Shown here in pieces: positions 1 through 6,665 of a stretch of 8,867 nt of DNA (the first letter of the stretch is position 1; each line of letters begins with the position of its first letter). This DNA is from Clostridiales bacterium (GTDB taxonomy: Bacteria; Bacillota; Clostridia; Christensenellales; CAG-138). The notes under the pieces were generated by a model. The model had not been told where the DNA came from. It ran no database searches and saw nothing but the letters and a program-made list of their open reading frames with translations. The stretch covers positions 1 through 8,867 of the forward strand of contig DNFZ01000101.1 of assembly GCA_003486785.1 (NCBI GenBank), written 5' to 3'. Made by a program: the position numbers and the translations under genes.

Positions 1-2
1 TT

Positions 3-1463
3 ACAATCGTCGTATTATTGCTGAATTTCACTTTTGCTCCATTGGGGATTACATATACGATCCAATTTCTTGTCGGTGCGGTTTGCGTTATTCTCGGTTT
101 GGCTGTATTTCTGTTCGGAGTCGATCTTGGCGTAACGCCGATAGGGAACCATATGGGGCCGTCCCTTGTAAAAACCCATAAGCTCTGGTTGATTACGATT
201 GTAAGTTTCGTTTTAGCATTCATCATCTGTGTCGCTGAACCAGACCTTCACATCTTCGCAGGCCAAGTCAACGATGTCACCTCAGGATTGATTTCAAAGC
301 CGCGTCTCATTCTCGTCGTGTCGATTGGTATTGCAGCACTGTTCTCCTTTGGTCTATTCAGAATTCTAAGGAACATCCCTTTATATATCATGTTGACGAT
401 ATTGTATGGCATAGTCCTTGTTTTATCGCTACTCACGCCGCAGGAGTACATAGGTATTGCGTTTGACGCATCGGGAGCAACGACCGGCGCACTGACGGTG
501 CCGTTTATTCTTGCTTTGGCAATCGGCGTTTCGGCGCTAAAAAAAGACAGCAAATCGTCGGAAAAAGATAGCTTCGGGCTGGTGGCAATCGCATCTGTGG
601 GCGCGATCATCTCTGTTCTGGCGATGGGAATGATCCAGGGGAAGCCGCAGATACATGCGTTCGTCAAGATCGCAGCCTCAGATTCAAGATATGTATTGCA
701 ACCATTCTTTCAAAAACTACCGATGGTTGCATATGAGTCCTTCTTGGCGCTGCTTCCTTTGTTGATCATCTTTATCGTATCTCATTTCATTCTGCTTCAG
801 CTGCCGAAGCGCGCGTTCTTAAAAATATTGGTTGGCCTTCTTTATACATATATCGGACTGGTAATCTTTTTAACCGGGGTGAATGCTGGTTTCATGAACG
901 TCGGAAGGCTGATTGGATATCAGGTTGCTTCTTTGGAGAACAAGGTCGTTTTCATCAGTGTTGGTTTTTTATTAGGCTGCTTGACCATACTCGCAGAGCC
1001 TGCCGTGTATGTTCTTACAAAAAGCATTGAGAAAGTAACGAGCGGATATATCAAGCGCAAAGCAGTTTTAGTATCACTATCGATCGGGATCGGTTGCGCC
1101 GTGTCCCTCTCTGCAATCCGAATCCTTACCCCGAATATGCAGCTTTGGCATGTTTTATTGCCCGGCTATATTATATCGATCGGCCTGGCATATATTTCGC
1201 CGAAGGTTTTCGTGGGCATCGCATTTGACTCGGGTGGTGTGGCGTCTGGACCTATGACGGCCACTTTCATACTTGCATTCACACAAGGAGCTGCCGAGGC
1301 GGTTGAAACAGCCAGCGTTTTAACCGATGGCTTTGGTATGATCGCGATGGTTGCGTTGTTTCCATTGATTGCACTGCAGATTCTTGGTATCATCTATAGA
1401 ATGAAATCCAGAAAAGGAGGGCTCAATGGTGACGCAAGGTTGTCAAAAAAGCAATCCGTTTGA
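3..1463 (+). CDS. DUF1538 family integral membrane protein, probable transporter (5' end outside window)
   Basis: The reading frame is open to the left edge, so the true start lies upstream; a TTG at position 18 (residue 1 below) is an internal codon, since hydrophobic sequence continues before it. The protein is almost wholly hydrophobic, with many membrane segments, and has two homologous halves. Each half carries the same signatures: an AEP triplet (residues 73-75 and 326-328), a VTSG motif (87-90 and 340-343), and a glycine-rich FD.. G...G loop followed by a [PT]FILA segment (about 149-167 and 403-421). This matches the DUF1538 family as I know it, a predicted transporter or channel of unknown substrate. 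A short charged loop near residues 175-185 separates the halves. The last codons overlap the downstream PII-like gene by 38 bp, which implies coupled expression. The family assignment rests on recognition of the repeat motifs; the transport role is inferred from topology and the PII neighbour. Confidence 0.85.
   Translation, partial: TIVVLLLNFTFAPLGITYTIQFLVGAVCVILGLAVFLFGVDLGVTPIGNHMGPSLVKTHKLWLITIVSFVLAFIICVAEPDLHIFAGQVNDVTSGLISKPRLILVVSIGIAALFSFGLFRILRNIPLYIMLTILYGIVLVLSLLTPQEYIGIAFDASGATTGALTVPFILALAIGVSALKKDSKSSEKDSFGLVAIASVGAIISVLAMGMIQGKPQIHAFVKIAASDSRYVLQPFFQKLPMVAYESFLALLPLLIIFIVSHFILLQLPKRAFLKILVGLLYTYIGLVIFLTGVNAGFMNVGRLIGYQVASLENKVVFISVGFLLGCLTILAEPAVYVLTKSIEKVTSGYIKRKAVLVSLSIGIGCAVSLSAIRILTPNMQLWHVLLPGYIISIGLAYISPKVFVGIAFDSGGVASGPMTATFILAFTQGAAEAVETASVLTDGFGMIAMVALFPLIALQILGIIYRMKSRKGGLNGDARLSKKQSV
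1414..1420 (+). promoter_or_regulatory. Shine-Dalgarno of the PII-like gene, inside the DUF1538 gene
   Basis: AAGGAGG lies five bases before the ATG at 1426 and within the coding sequence of the upstream gene. Its strength supports ATG 1426 as the start and suggests translational coupling across the 38 bp overlap. Confidence 0.8.
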
Positions 1464-2112
1464 GCTGCTGACTATCATAGTCAATAACGGCCTCGGCACG
1501 AAGATGCTGCGCACCGCAAAAAAATGTGGCGCCTGCGGCAGTACTATCCTGCTTGGAAGAGGCACGGTGCAAAGCGCCTTTTTAAAGTTTCTAGAGTTAT
1601 ATGACGAGGAAAAAGAAATCATACTGATCGCCGGCGGCCGATCAAATATACTAAATCTACTGGAGCGTCTTGACAAAGCACATAATTTCAGCAAACCGCA
1701 CCATGGCATCGCCTTTTGTACCCCCGTGAAAAGCGTAATCGGAAGCAAAGGCTGCAGCGGCAGCATTCTAAATGAAAGCGAAGGTGACATACCCATCATG
1801 TATCATGCCATCTATGTCATTGTTGATAAAGGAAATGCGGAGACCGTGATCGAGGCGGCGACTTCCGCCGGCTCAGCGGGCGGAACCATTTTTAACGCGC
1901 GAGGATCGGGCATTCATGAAACCAGTATGCTCTTCTCAATGGAAATCGAGCCCGAAAAGGAAGTCGTACTGATCATTTCGGAAGCTGAGAAAACTGACCA
2001 CATCACTTCTTCAATCAGTGACTCCCTCCAGCTTTCCGAGCCGGGGCAGGGTATTATGTTTGTGCAGGATGTTTCCAAGGTCTATGGGTTGAGAAATCCA
2101 GATCATACATGA
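1426..2112 (+). CDS. Tandem PII-like signalling protein (P-II family nitrogen regulator type)
   Basis: This 228-residue soluble protein is twice the length of a normal PII protein (about 112 residues) and is an internal duplication. Repeat 1 (about 13-106) and repeat 2 (about 126-221) share a hydrophobic first strand, a helix containing A...G..GxT, an RG(T/S) turn (R45 and R159), and a final G-I-x-F-x-x-(P/D)-V-x-x-V-x-G strand (94-106 and 209-221). That last strand corresponds to the C-terminal strand of PII-type proteins. PII proteins are trimers that bind adenine nucleotides and often gate a membrane transporter, as GlnK does with AmtB. Here the partner would be the overlapping DUF1538 membrane protein. 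A long tyrosine-bearing T-loop is not evident, so classical uridylylation is unlikely. The first repeat holds all five cysteines, including C34-x-x-C37. The fold and family are fairly sure; the ligand and the link to nitrogen are unknown. Confidence 0.8.
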   Translation: MVTQGCQKSNPFELLTIIVNNGLGTKMLRTAKKCGACGSTILLGRGTVQSAFLKFLELYDEEKEIILIAGGRSNILNLLERLDKAHNFSKPHHGIAFCTPVKSVIGSKGCSGSILNESEGDIPIMYHAIYVIVDKGNAETVIEAATSAGSAGGTIFNARGSGIHETSMLFSMEIEPEKEVVLIISEAEKTDHITSSISDSLQLSEPGQGIMFVQDVSKVYGLRNPDHT

Positions 2113-2195
2113 GAACAGAGTTGTCATCATCTCGCCGTTTGTTTCTTTGATGGATCGAGACGTCGAGAACAAAAAGGTCTGGACATAACATTCTA

Positions 2196-2223
2196 TTGTA
2201 ACTGCAACCTTTCATGCTATCAT
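2196..2223 (+). promoter_or_regulatory. Candidate sigma-70/SigA promoter with extended -10
   Basis: TTGTAA (2196-2201) and TATCAT (2218-2223) are separated by 16 bp, with a TG one base before the -10 box. It would give the glycosyltransferase gene a leader of roughly 175 nt. Found by reading only; there is no independent support. Confidence 0.35.
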
Positions 2224-2313
2224 TTCATTTGCCCTGAACCGTAACCTTCCATAGATTCGGTTTCGCTGCATATTCATATGTTTTTTTTACTGGAAGAAAA
2301 GCGCTTGTTACCG

Positions 2314-2319
2314 TATAAT
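2314..2319 (+). promoter_or_regulatory. Perfect TATAAT box, possible second promoter
   Basis: A consensus TATAAT occurs about 85 bp before the glycosyltransferase start. No good -35 hexamer lies 16-18 bp upstream, so it would need an activator or be fortuitous. Confidence 0.25.
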
Positions 2320-2404
2320 AATATGAACACGAGTGAATCTCGTGCATGCCGATCAGAATCAGATTTCACGTCGAACGCCTGGATCGGTATATGGGAGCAA
2401 CCGC

Positions 2405-3505
2405 ATGAAGCAGGAAACCGCTCGCGTCGCACAAGTGTTGGGTATGATGTACAATGGCGGCGTAGAAGCCGTCGTGATGAACTATTTTCGCGCTATGGAC
2501 CGCGCGTGCGTACAATTTGATTTTTTCGTAGACGAAACGAGCGCCTTTCCGCAGCGCGCTGAGATCGAGTCGCTCGGCGGGCGCTGTTTTCTCGTGCCGT
2601 CATATGCGCGCCCATTCCGCTATATAAGCGCGCTTAAACGCTTGTTTCGGCAAAATGGCTACGCCATCGTCCACGCGCAGATCAACACCATGAGCGTGTT
2701 CCCGCTGCTTGCAGCGTGGCTCGCCCGTGTTCCGGTACGCATCTGTCACAATCACAGCACGTCCTATCCGGGCGAACGAAAGAAAAACCTGCTTAAGCTG
2801 GTTTTGCGTCCGTTTGCAAGGCTGTTTGCCACGCATTGTTTTGCCTGCGGCGATACCGCCGCGCGCTGGATGTATGGCAACCGATTTGTCGACCGCGGGC
2901 GCGTCACTATCATCCCCAACGCCATCGATCTTTCGCAGTACCATTTCAATGCGGAGCATCGCGCCGCCGTGCGCCGAGAGATCGGCGCGAACGACGGCAC
3001 GCTCGTGGTTGGACATATAGGACGCTTTGTGTTCCCCAAAAATCATCTGTTTCTTTTACGTATATTTCGCGCGGTGCTGACAATTCGTCCGAACGCCGTC
3101 TTAATGCTCGCAGGGGATGGCGATCTGCTCGCGTCCTGCAAGTTCTCGGCAAGGGAGCTTGGTATCGAGCGAAACGTGCGTTTTTTAGGCGTGCGCCGGG
3201 ACGCAAACCGGCTTTACGCCGCGATGGACGTTTTTTGCCTGCCGAGCTTCTACGAAGGATTGCCCGTCGTCATGGTGGAAGCGCTCGCAAACGGCCTGGC
3301 TTGCGTTGTTTCGGACAAGGTCACGCGGGAGCTGGATAACTTTCCCGTCGAGCATCTTTCGCTGGATGCGGACGCGCTCACATGGGCCCAGGCCTTGTCT
3401 GAGTCGCAGCGATTCTTTGACGCGCCGGAAGCGCTGACGCAGGCGTTTGACATTCATCAAAACGCAAAGCGTTTGCAAGCCTTTTATATTACCCGTTTAT
3501 CATAA
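2405..3505 (+). CDS. GT4-type (glycosyl transferases group 1) glycosyltransferase
   Basis: This 366-residue protein, a usual length for the family, has the two Rossmann-like domains of GT-B enzymes. The N-terminal acceptor domain begins VAQVLGMMYNGGVE, the glycine-rich turn typical of the family, and contains HNHS at 115-118. The C-terminal donor domain contains HIGRFVFPKNH (204-214), AGDGD (236-240) and the EX7E signature E284...E292 in FYEGLPVVMVEAL, which holds the nucleotide sugar. Such enzymes move a sugar from a nucleotide donor to a lipid or glycan acceptor at the cytoplasmic face; they occur in exopolysaccharide and capsule synthesis (EpsF-like members). The start at ATG 2405 follows GGGAG (2393-2397) by 7 bases and gives the expected N-terminus; a GTG 24 codons upstream adds unrelated residues. 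It is unusual in standing alone, with no polymerase, flippase or second transferase nearby. Donor and acceptor cannot be told. Confidence 0.88.
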   Translation: MKQETARVAQVLGMMYNGGVEAVVMNYFRAMDRACVQFDFFVDETSAFPQRAEIESLGGRCFLVPSYARPFRYISALKRLFRQNGYAIVHAQINTMSVFPLLAAWLARVPVRICHNHSTSYPGERKKNLLKLVLRPFARLFATHCFACGDTAARWMYGNRFVDRGRVTIIPNAIDLSQYHFNAEHRAAVRREIGANDGTLVVGHIGRFVFPKNHLFLLRIFRAVLTIRPNAVLMLAGDGDLLASCKFSARELGIERNVRFLGVRRDANRLYAAMDVFCLPSFYEGLPVVMVEALANGLACVVSDKVTRELDNFPVEHLSLDADALTWAQALSESQRFFDAPEALTQAFDIHQNAKRLQAFYITRLS

Positions 3506-3555
3506 GGATGCATCCGACCACACTGACGGAAACTGGTGATCGCAGTTTGGATGCA
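3506..3555 (+). repeat. Inverted repeats in the leader before zupT
   Basis: A 10-bp perfect palindrome GGATGCATCC sits at 3506-3515, directly after the glycosyltransferase stop. Its TGCATCC half (3509-3515) can also pair with GGATGCA at 3549-3555, with an inner ACCA/TGGT pairing between. It could be an operator or a leader hairpin. No T-run follows, so it is not a standard terminator, and it does not resemble a Zur box I know. Confidence 0.35.
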
Positions 3556-3589
3556 AGAATAAAGAACCCATCTGGAAAGGATACCGTTT

Positions 3590-4399
3590 ATGGAACAATC
3601 AAATGTCTTATTCGCGTTTGGATTGACGCTGCTGGCAGGTTTATCCACCGGCATCGGAAGCGCTTTGTCGTTGCTGACAAAGAAAACAAACACCCGCTTT
3701 CTATCAGTCGCGCTGGGTTTTTCTGCCGGTGTTATGATCTATGTTTCCTTTGTCGAAATTTTTGCCAAGGCAAAGGATTCCCTGATTGCCGCATTGGGGG
3801 AAAAGCCAGGAACATGGGCGACTGTAGGCGGCTTTTTCTTGGGTATTTTACTCATTGCGCTGATCGACAAGATGATCCCGCAGGCCGAGAACCCACACGA
3901 AGTGCACACCGTCGAAGAAATGGACGGTAAGAGTGAGTCCCACAAATCAAACCTGATGCGCATGGGGCTGTTCACCGCGCTTGCCATCGGCATCCACAAC
4001 TTCCCGGAAGGGCTCGCAACGTTTACCGCCGCTATAAAGGATCCGAATCTCGGCATCCCGATTGCCATCGCCATCGCCATCCACAATATTCCCGAAGGAA
4101 TCGCCGTAGCTGTGCCGATTTTTTACGCGACAGGTAGCAGAAAGAAAGCATTCTGGCTGTCGTTTCTCTCCGGCCTCTCCGAGCCGGTCGGCGCTTTGAT
4201 CGGCTATCTGCTCTTATCCCGATTCTTTAACGATGTATTGTTTGGCGTTATTTTTGCCTCTGTAGCGGGCATCATGGTCTATATCAGCCTCGACGAACTG
4301 CTTCCCTCCGCCCGCGAGTATGGCGAACATCATCTGGCCATCTATGGCCTCCTAGCCGGAATGGCAGTCATGGCGTTGAGCCTACTGCTGTTCATATAA
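3590..4399 (+). CDS. zupT: ZIP-family divalent metal (zinc) importer ZupT
   Basis: This 269-residue membrane protein is close in length to E. coli ZupT (257). It has about eight hydrophobic segments and the two hallmark metal-site motifs on successive helices, HNFPEG (136-141) and HNIPEG (165-170), whose His, Asn and Glu residues form the transport site in ZIP proteins. A longer hydrophilic loop (about 98-122) contains HEVH and SHK, the variable histidine-bearing loop typical of the family. ZIP proteins bring Zn2+, and often Fe2+, Mn2+ or Co2+, into the cytoplasm. The ATG at 3590 follows GGAAAGG (3574-3580) by 9 bases. Three tandem GCCATC units (4064-4081) encode Ala-Ile repeats just before the second motif. 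A metalloprotease gene follows 42 bp downstream, probably in the same transcript. ZIP membership is very sure; the exact metal preference is not visible. Confidence 0.92.
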   Translation: MEQSNVLFAFGLTLLAGLSTGIGSALSLLTKKTNTRFLSVALGFSAGVMIYVSFVEIFAKAKDSLIAALGEKPGTWATVGGFFLGILLIALIDKMIPQAENPHEVHTVEEMDGKSESHKSNLMRMGLFTALAIGIHNFPEGLATFTAAIKDPNLGIPIAIAIAIHNIPEGIAVAVPIFYATGSRKKAFWLSFLSGLSEPVGALIGYLLLSRFFNDVLFGVIFASVAGIMVYISLDELLPSAREYGEHHLAIYGLLAGMAVMALSLLLFI

Positions 4400-4422
4400 G
4401 CATCAACTGAACGAGGCGAAAG

Positions 4423-4428
4423 AAGGAG
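4423..4428 (+). promoter_or_regulatory. Shine-Dalgarno deciding the GTG start of the M50 gene
   Basis: AAGGAG lies 13 bases before GTG 4442 and 25 bases before the next in-frame ATG (4454). The spacing to GTG is long but workable, and the spacer is nearly all A and C, so GTG 4442 is the better start. Confidence 0.55.
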
Positions 4429-4441
4429 CAAACAAAAAAAC

Positions 4442-5590
4442 GTGAAAGACAGCATGCAGAAGTCCAGCAAAGCAAAGCAGATTGTTCAACAGATACTCCC
4501 TGTTGCAATATTTCTTCTGATCGGAGTATCGGCCGGCTACCTGATGGGGCAGTCTTTCGTTCGCTTTTCTGTTTCGTTGATTGAAATGCCGGATATACTG
4601 ATCCTGCTTTCTCTCCTGCTGCTCTTGTATCTGTCGGTGTTCCTGCAGGTCATCCTTCACGAAGCGGGGCATCTGCTCTGCGGTCTTTTGACGGGCTATC
4701 GGTTTCTCTCGTTTCGCATCGGCTCTTGCATGCTCATCAAAACAGATGATCGTTTGCGCCTGAAGAGGCTCTCCATCGCCGGAACGGGCGGGCAGTGTCT
4801 GATGCTCCCGCCGGAATACAGCGCGGGTAAATTCCCTTATGTGCTGTATCACCTGGGCGGCGCACTGATGAATTTTCTCACAAGCGTTTCGTTTCTGCTG
4901 CTTTATCTGTATTGCCCCGCGCACCCGCTGGTATCTGCGCTGTTTGGCGCGCTCGCCATCACCGGCTTTGCGATAGGCGTCATGAACGCCGTCCCCCTGC
5001 GCCTTGCGCTGTTGGATAACGACGGCAACACGCTTCTCTTGCTGCGAAAAGACCCACAGGGCGTGTTCGCGTTTTATCGTATGCTGGAGATCCACGGCCA
5101 AATCGCAAACGGTCTTCGCCTCAGGGACATGCCGGAGGATTGGTTCACAACCCCTGCGGACGCAGATAGGCATAACAGCATGATCGCGACCATCGAGGTC
5201 TACCGCTGCAATCGACTGATGGACCAGCAGCTCATCGAGCAGGCGTCAGAAAGTATACGCGCGCTGCTCAGCTCCGATGCCGCGGTGGCCGGGATCCATC
5301 GAAGCCTCTTGAAGTGTGATCTGGCGTATTGCGCCATGATGCGGGGCGATTTTGCCGCGGCGCAGAGCGAGCTGGACGAGCAGCAGCAAAAGTTCATGCG
5401 CTCTATGAAACGCTTCCCCTCCATCTTGCGTACGCAATATGCTCAGGCGCTCCTGCAGTATCACGACGCAGCAAAGGCCGAGGAAATCTTCGCCAGCTTT
5501 GAAAGCATGGCAAAAAAATACCCCTACCCCGCCGATATCGAGAGCGAGCGTGCGCTCATGGATACCGCTATGAAAGCGTTTTGCGCTTGA
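4442..5590 (+). CDS. M50 family (site-2-protease-like) membrane metalloprotease with C-terminal helical domain
   Basis: This 382-residue protein begins at GTG. Membrane segments are seen at about 17-35, 52-76, 141-160 and 163-183. The zinc-binding HEAGH motif (H73, E74, H77) ends the second segment. A conserved-looking GTGGQCLM-PPEY stretch (114-126), GGALMNF (139-145) and a third-ligand region N182-A-V-P through D194-G195 follow. This arrangement is that of M50 intramembrane proteases, in the variant with a longer spacer between NxxP and DG. Residues from about 200 on are soluble and mostly helical, resembling a TPR-like repeat array though without clear repeat consensus; this part may select substrates or partners. 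M50 enzymes cut membrane-bound anti-sigma factors, signal peptides or peptide pheromones; no such substrate gene is adjacent. The upstream zinc importer is a plausible functional companion. Catalytic residues appear intact; the physiological substrate is unknown. Confidence 0.82.
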   Translation: MKDSMQKSSKAKQIVQQILPVAIFLLIGVSAGYLMGQSFVRFSVSLIEMPDILILLSLLLLLYLSVFLQVILHEAGHLLCGLLTGYRFLSFRIGSCMLIKTDDRLRLKRLSIAGTGGQCLMLPPEYSAGKFPYVLYHLGGALMNFLTSVSFLLLYLYCPAHPLVSALFGALAITGFAIGVMNAVPLRLALLDNDGNTLLLLRKDPQGVFAFYRMLEIHGQIANGLRLRDMPEDWFTTPADADRHNSMIATIEVYRCNRLMDQQLIEQASESIRALLSSDAAVAGIHRSLLKCDLAYCAMMRGDFAAAQSELDEQQQKFMRSMKRFPSILRTQYAQALLQYHDAAKAEEIFASFESMAKKYPYPADIESERALMDTAMKAFCA

Positions 5591-5642
5591 TACGACTTAG
5601 GGTTTCACACAAATATGCGCAGCGTTCAAACCGGTGTATCAT

Positions 5643-5672
5643 CCCGCTTGAGCGGGCAAGCATATCCTTGCC
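5643..5672 (+). repeat. Two overlapping small hairpins between the M50 and GNAT genes
   Basis: CCCGC TTGA GCGGG (5643-5656) is a 5-bp stem with a 4-nt loop. GGCAAG CATATC CTTGCC (5655-5672) is a 6-bp stem sharing the last two G of the first, so both cannot fully form together. There is no T-run after either, so they are at best a weak end signal for the M50 transcript. The rest of 5591-5774 shows no clear promoter. Confidence 0.3.
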
Positions 5673-5760
5673 GTAACCCAGTGTATTCATCTTTGGGATT
5701 ATGTGCGTCGGTTTAGGCCAGAACAAGCCGCTGATTCATTCCTGTGTTCCCATTTTAATG

Positions 5761-5766
5761 TAGGAG
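5761..5766 (+). promoter_or_regulatory. Shine-Dalgarno deciding the TTG start of the GNAT gene
   Basis: TAGGAG lies 8 bases before TTG 5775. The frame is also open upstream to a GTG at 5703, but no comparable site precedes that codon. Confidence 0.6.
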
Positions 5767-5774
5767 CAATCGCT

Positions 5775-6662
5775 TTGCGCATCCAATCCTTTATCCGTCC
5801 CGAACTGCATATCGTTCGGCAGGTGCGTGCGCTGGAGAGCGTTTGCCAGGCGCATGACTCGCTCGCGGGCACGCTGTTTCTCGACCCCTCGCTGAATGCT
5901 TCGCCGGAGATCCCCTGCCTGCTGGCGCTGTTTGAGGCGGACGCGCTTGCGGGCGTGATGACGCTCTTTGCGCCTTCTCGCGAGGAGATCGAGCTGGTCG
6001 GGCTGACGCATCCCGCTTTTCGCAGGCGCGGCGTGTTTCGGGCGTTGACCTCTGCCGCAGCCGAACAGGCAAGGCGCTTTGGCATCCCCGATCTGCTCTT
6101 TGTCTGCGAGCCGCAATCCCGATCCGGCCTGGCCGCGCTTGCCGCATACGAAGCGCAGTTGGAGCACGTCGAATACAGCCTGCGCTTTGCGCAGCCTGTA
6201 TCAACGGACTCGCTTGCGTTGCCGGAAGGGCTTGTGCTGGAGCGGGCTACCGAGGCGCAGCTGGACGATATGGCGCGCATCAGCGCGCTAAGCTTTTCCG
6301 AGGAAGCGGAACAGGCGCTCTCCTTTCTCAAGCTCGCGATCCATTCCGACACGCGCACGCAGTTTCTCGCGCGCTTACGGGGCTTGCCGGTCGCTATCGG
6401 TGCCATCGGCATTGCCGACGGCGAAGCGACGATCTATGGCCTCGGCGTATTGCCCGGGCATCAAGGTCGCGGCATCGGGCGCGGCGTAATCGCGCTTTTG
6501 TTGCAAGAGATTCGGCAGCGGGGTATTGCCGAGGTCTGTATTGAGGTGGACAGCAAAAACGAAGCCGCGCTGCATCTGTATCAGTCCTGCGGATTCAAGC
6601 GCGAGGCCGCTTATGGGTATTATCGGGTAACGGTCGAGCAACTCCTTCGAGCATTCGCTTAA
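5775..6662 (+). CDS. Two-domain GNAT family N-acetyltransferase
   Basis: With the TTG start the protein has 295 residues and opens MRIQSFIRPELH, a natural N-terminus. Two GNAT folds are in tandem. The first has a motif A-like strand-turn-helix, VGLTHPAFRRRGVFRAL, where RRRGVF replaces the usual Q/RxxGxG/A, followed by a helix rich in alanine. The second is canonical: GLGVLPGHQGRGIGRGVIALL, with the acetyl-CoA pyrophosphate loop QGRGIG, then EVDSKNEAALHLYQSCGF, the usual motif B with the tyrosine of the C-terminal strand. A double GNAT of this length recalls the MshD layout, in which the N-terminal copy is largely structural, but there is no evidence for mycothiol chemistry here. The enzyme would transfer an acetyl group from acetyl-CoA to an amine; the substrate is unknown. 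The gene is strongly G+C-rich. A VOC gene follows after about 95 bp. Confidence 0.87.
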   Translation: MRIQSFIRPELHIVRQVRALESVCQAHDSLAGTLFLDPSLNASPEIPCLLALFEADALAGVMTLFAPSREEIELVGLTHPAFRRRGVFRALTSAAAEQARRFGIPDLLFVCEPQSRSGLAALAAYEAQLEHVEYSLRFAQPVSTDSLALPEGLVLERATEAQLDDMARISALSFSEEAEQALSFLKLAIHSDTRTQFLARLRGLPVAIGAIGIADGEATIYGLGVLPGHQGRGIGRGVIALLLQEIRQRGIAEVCIEVDSKNEAALHLYQSCGFKREAAYGYYRVTVEQLLRAFA

Positions 6663-6665
6663 GTT

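Larger units (their letters stand above)
2113..2404. other. Non-coding interval between the PII-like gene and the glycosyltransferase
   Basis: No convincing gene lies here. A small frame from 2278 and an upstream GTG extension from 2333 are open, but neither has a good ribosome binding site or a recognisable protein. The interval holds two candidate promoters (listed separately) and a run of eight T at 2281-2288. That T-run is preceded only by a weak 5-bp stem (2237-2241 with 2258-2262), too poor to call an intrinsic terminator. Confidence 0.6.

Noticed and set aside
2129..2160. TCTCG/CGAGA pairing after the PII-like gene, considered as a terminator
   Set aside because: Five-bp arms with a loop of about 20 nt and no T-run; not distinguishable from chance.
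2237..2288. Possible intrinsic terminator with a run of eight T
   Set aside because: The only upstream stem is 5 bp with a 16-nt loop and ends 18 bases before the T-run, which does not fit an intrinsic terminator.
2278..2520. Small + strand frame overlapping the glycosyltransferase start
   Set aside because: No ribosome site, and its second half is an out-of-frame copy of the glycosyltransferase coding sequence.
3473..3503. Possible zupT promoter TTGCAA-19-TATCAT at the end of the glycosyltransferase gene, and a consensus TTGACA at 3447-3452
   Set aside because: The 19-bp spacing is poor, and the TTGACA has no -10 box 16-18 bp downstream; both sit in coding sequence.
4064..4081. Three tandem GCCATC hexamers in zupT
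   Set aside because: It simply encodes Ala-Ile repeats in a transmembrane helix; too short to count as a meaningful repeat, though it could be a slippage site.
4403..5173. Long minus-strand open frame (256 codons) opposite the M50 gene
   Set aside because: Its product is a low-complexity Gln/Arg/Lys-rich sequence with no recognisable fold, while the + strand frame has intact M50 motifs; it is an antisense shadow.
5699..6412. Minus-strand open frame (237 codons) opposite the GNAT gene
   Set aside because: Ser/Arg/Ala-rich product with no motif, and it mirrors a clear GNAT gene in G+C-rich DNA where antisense frames stay open by chance.
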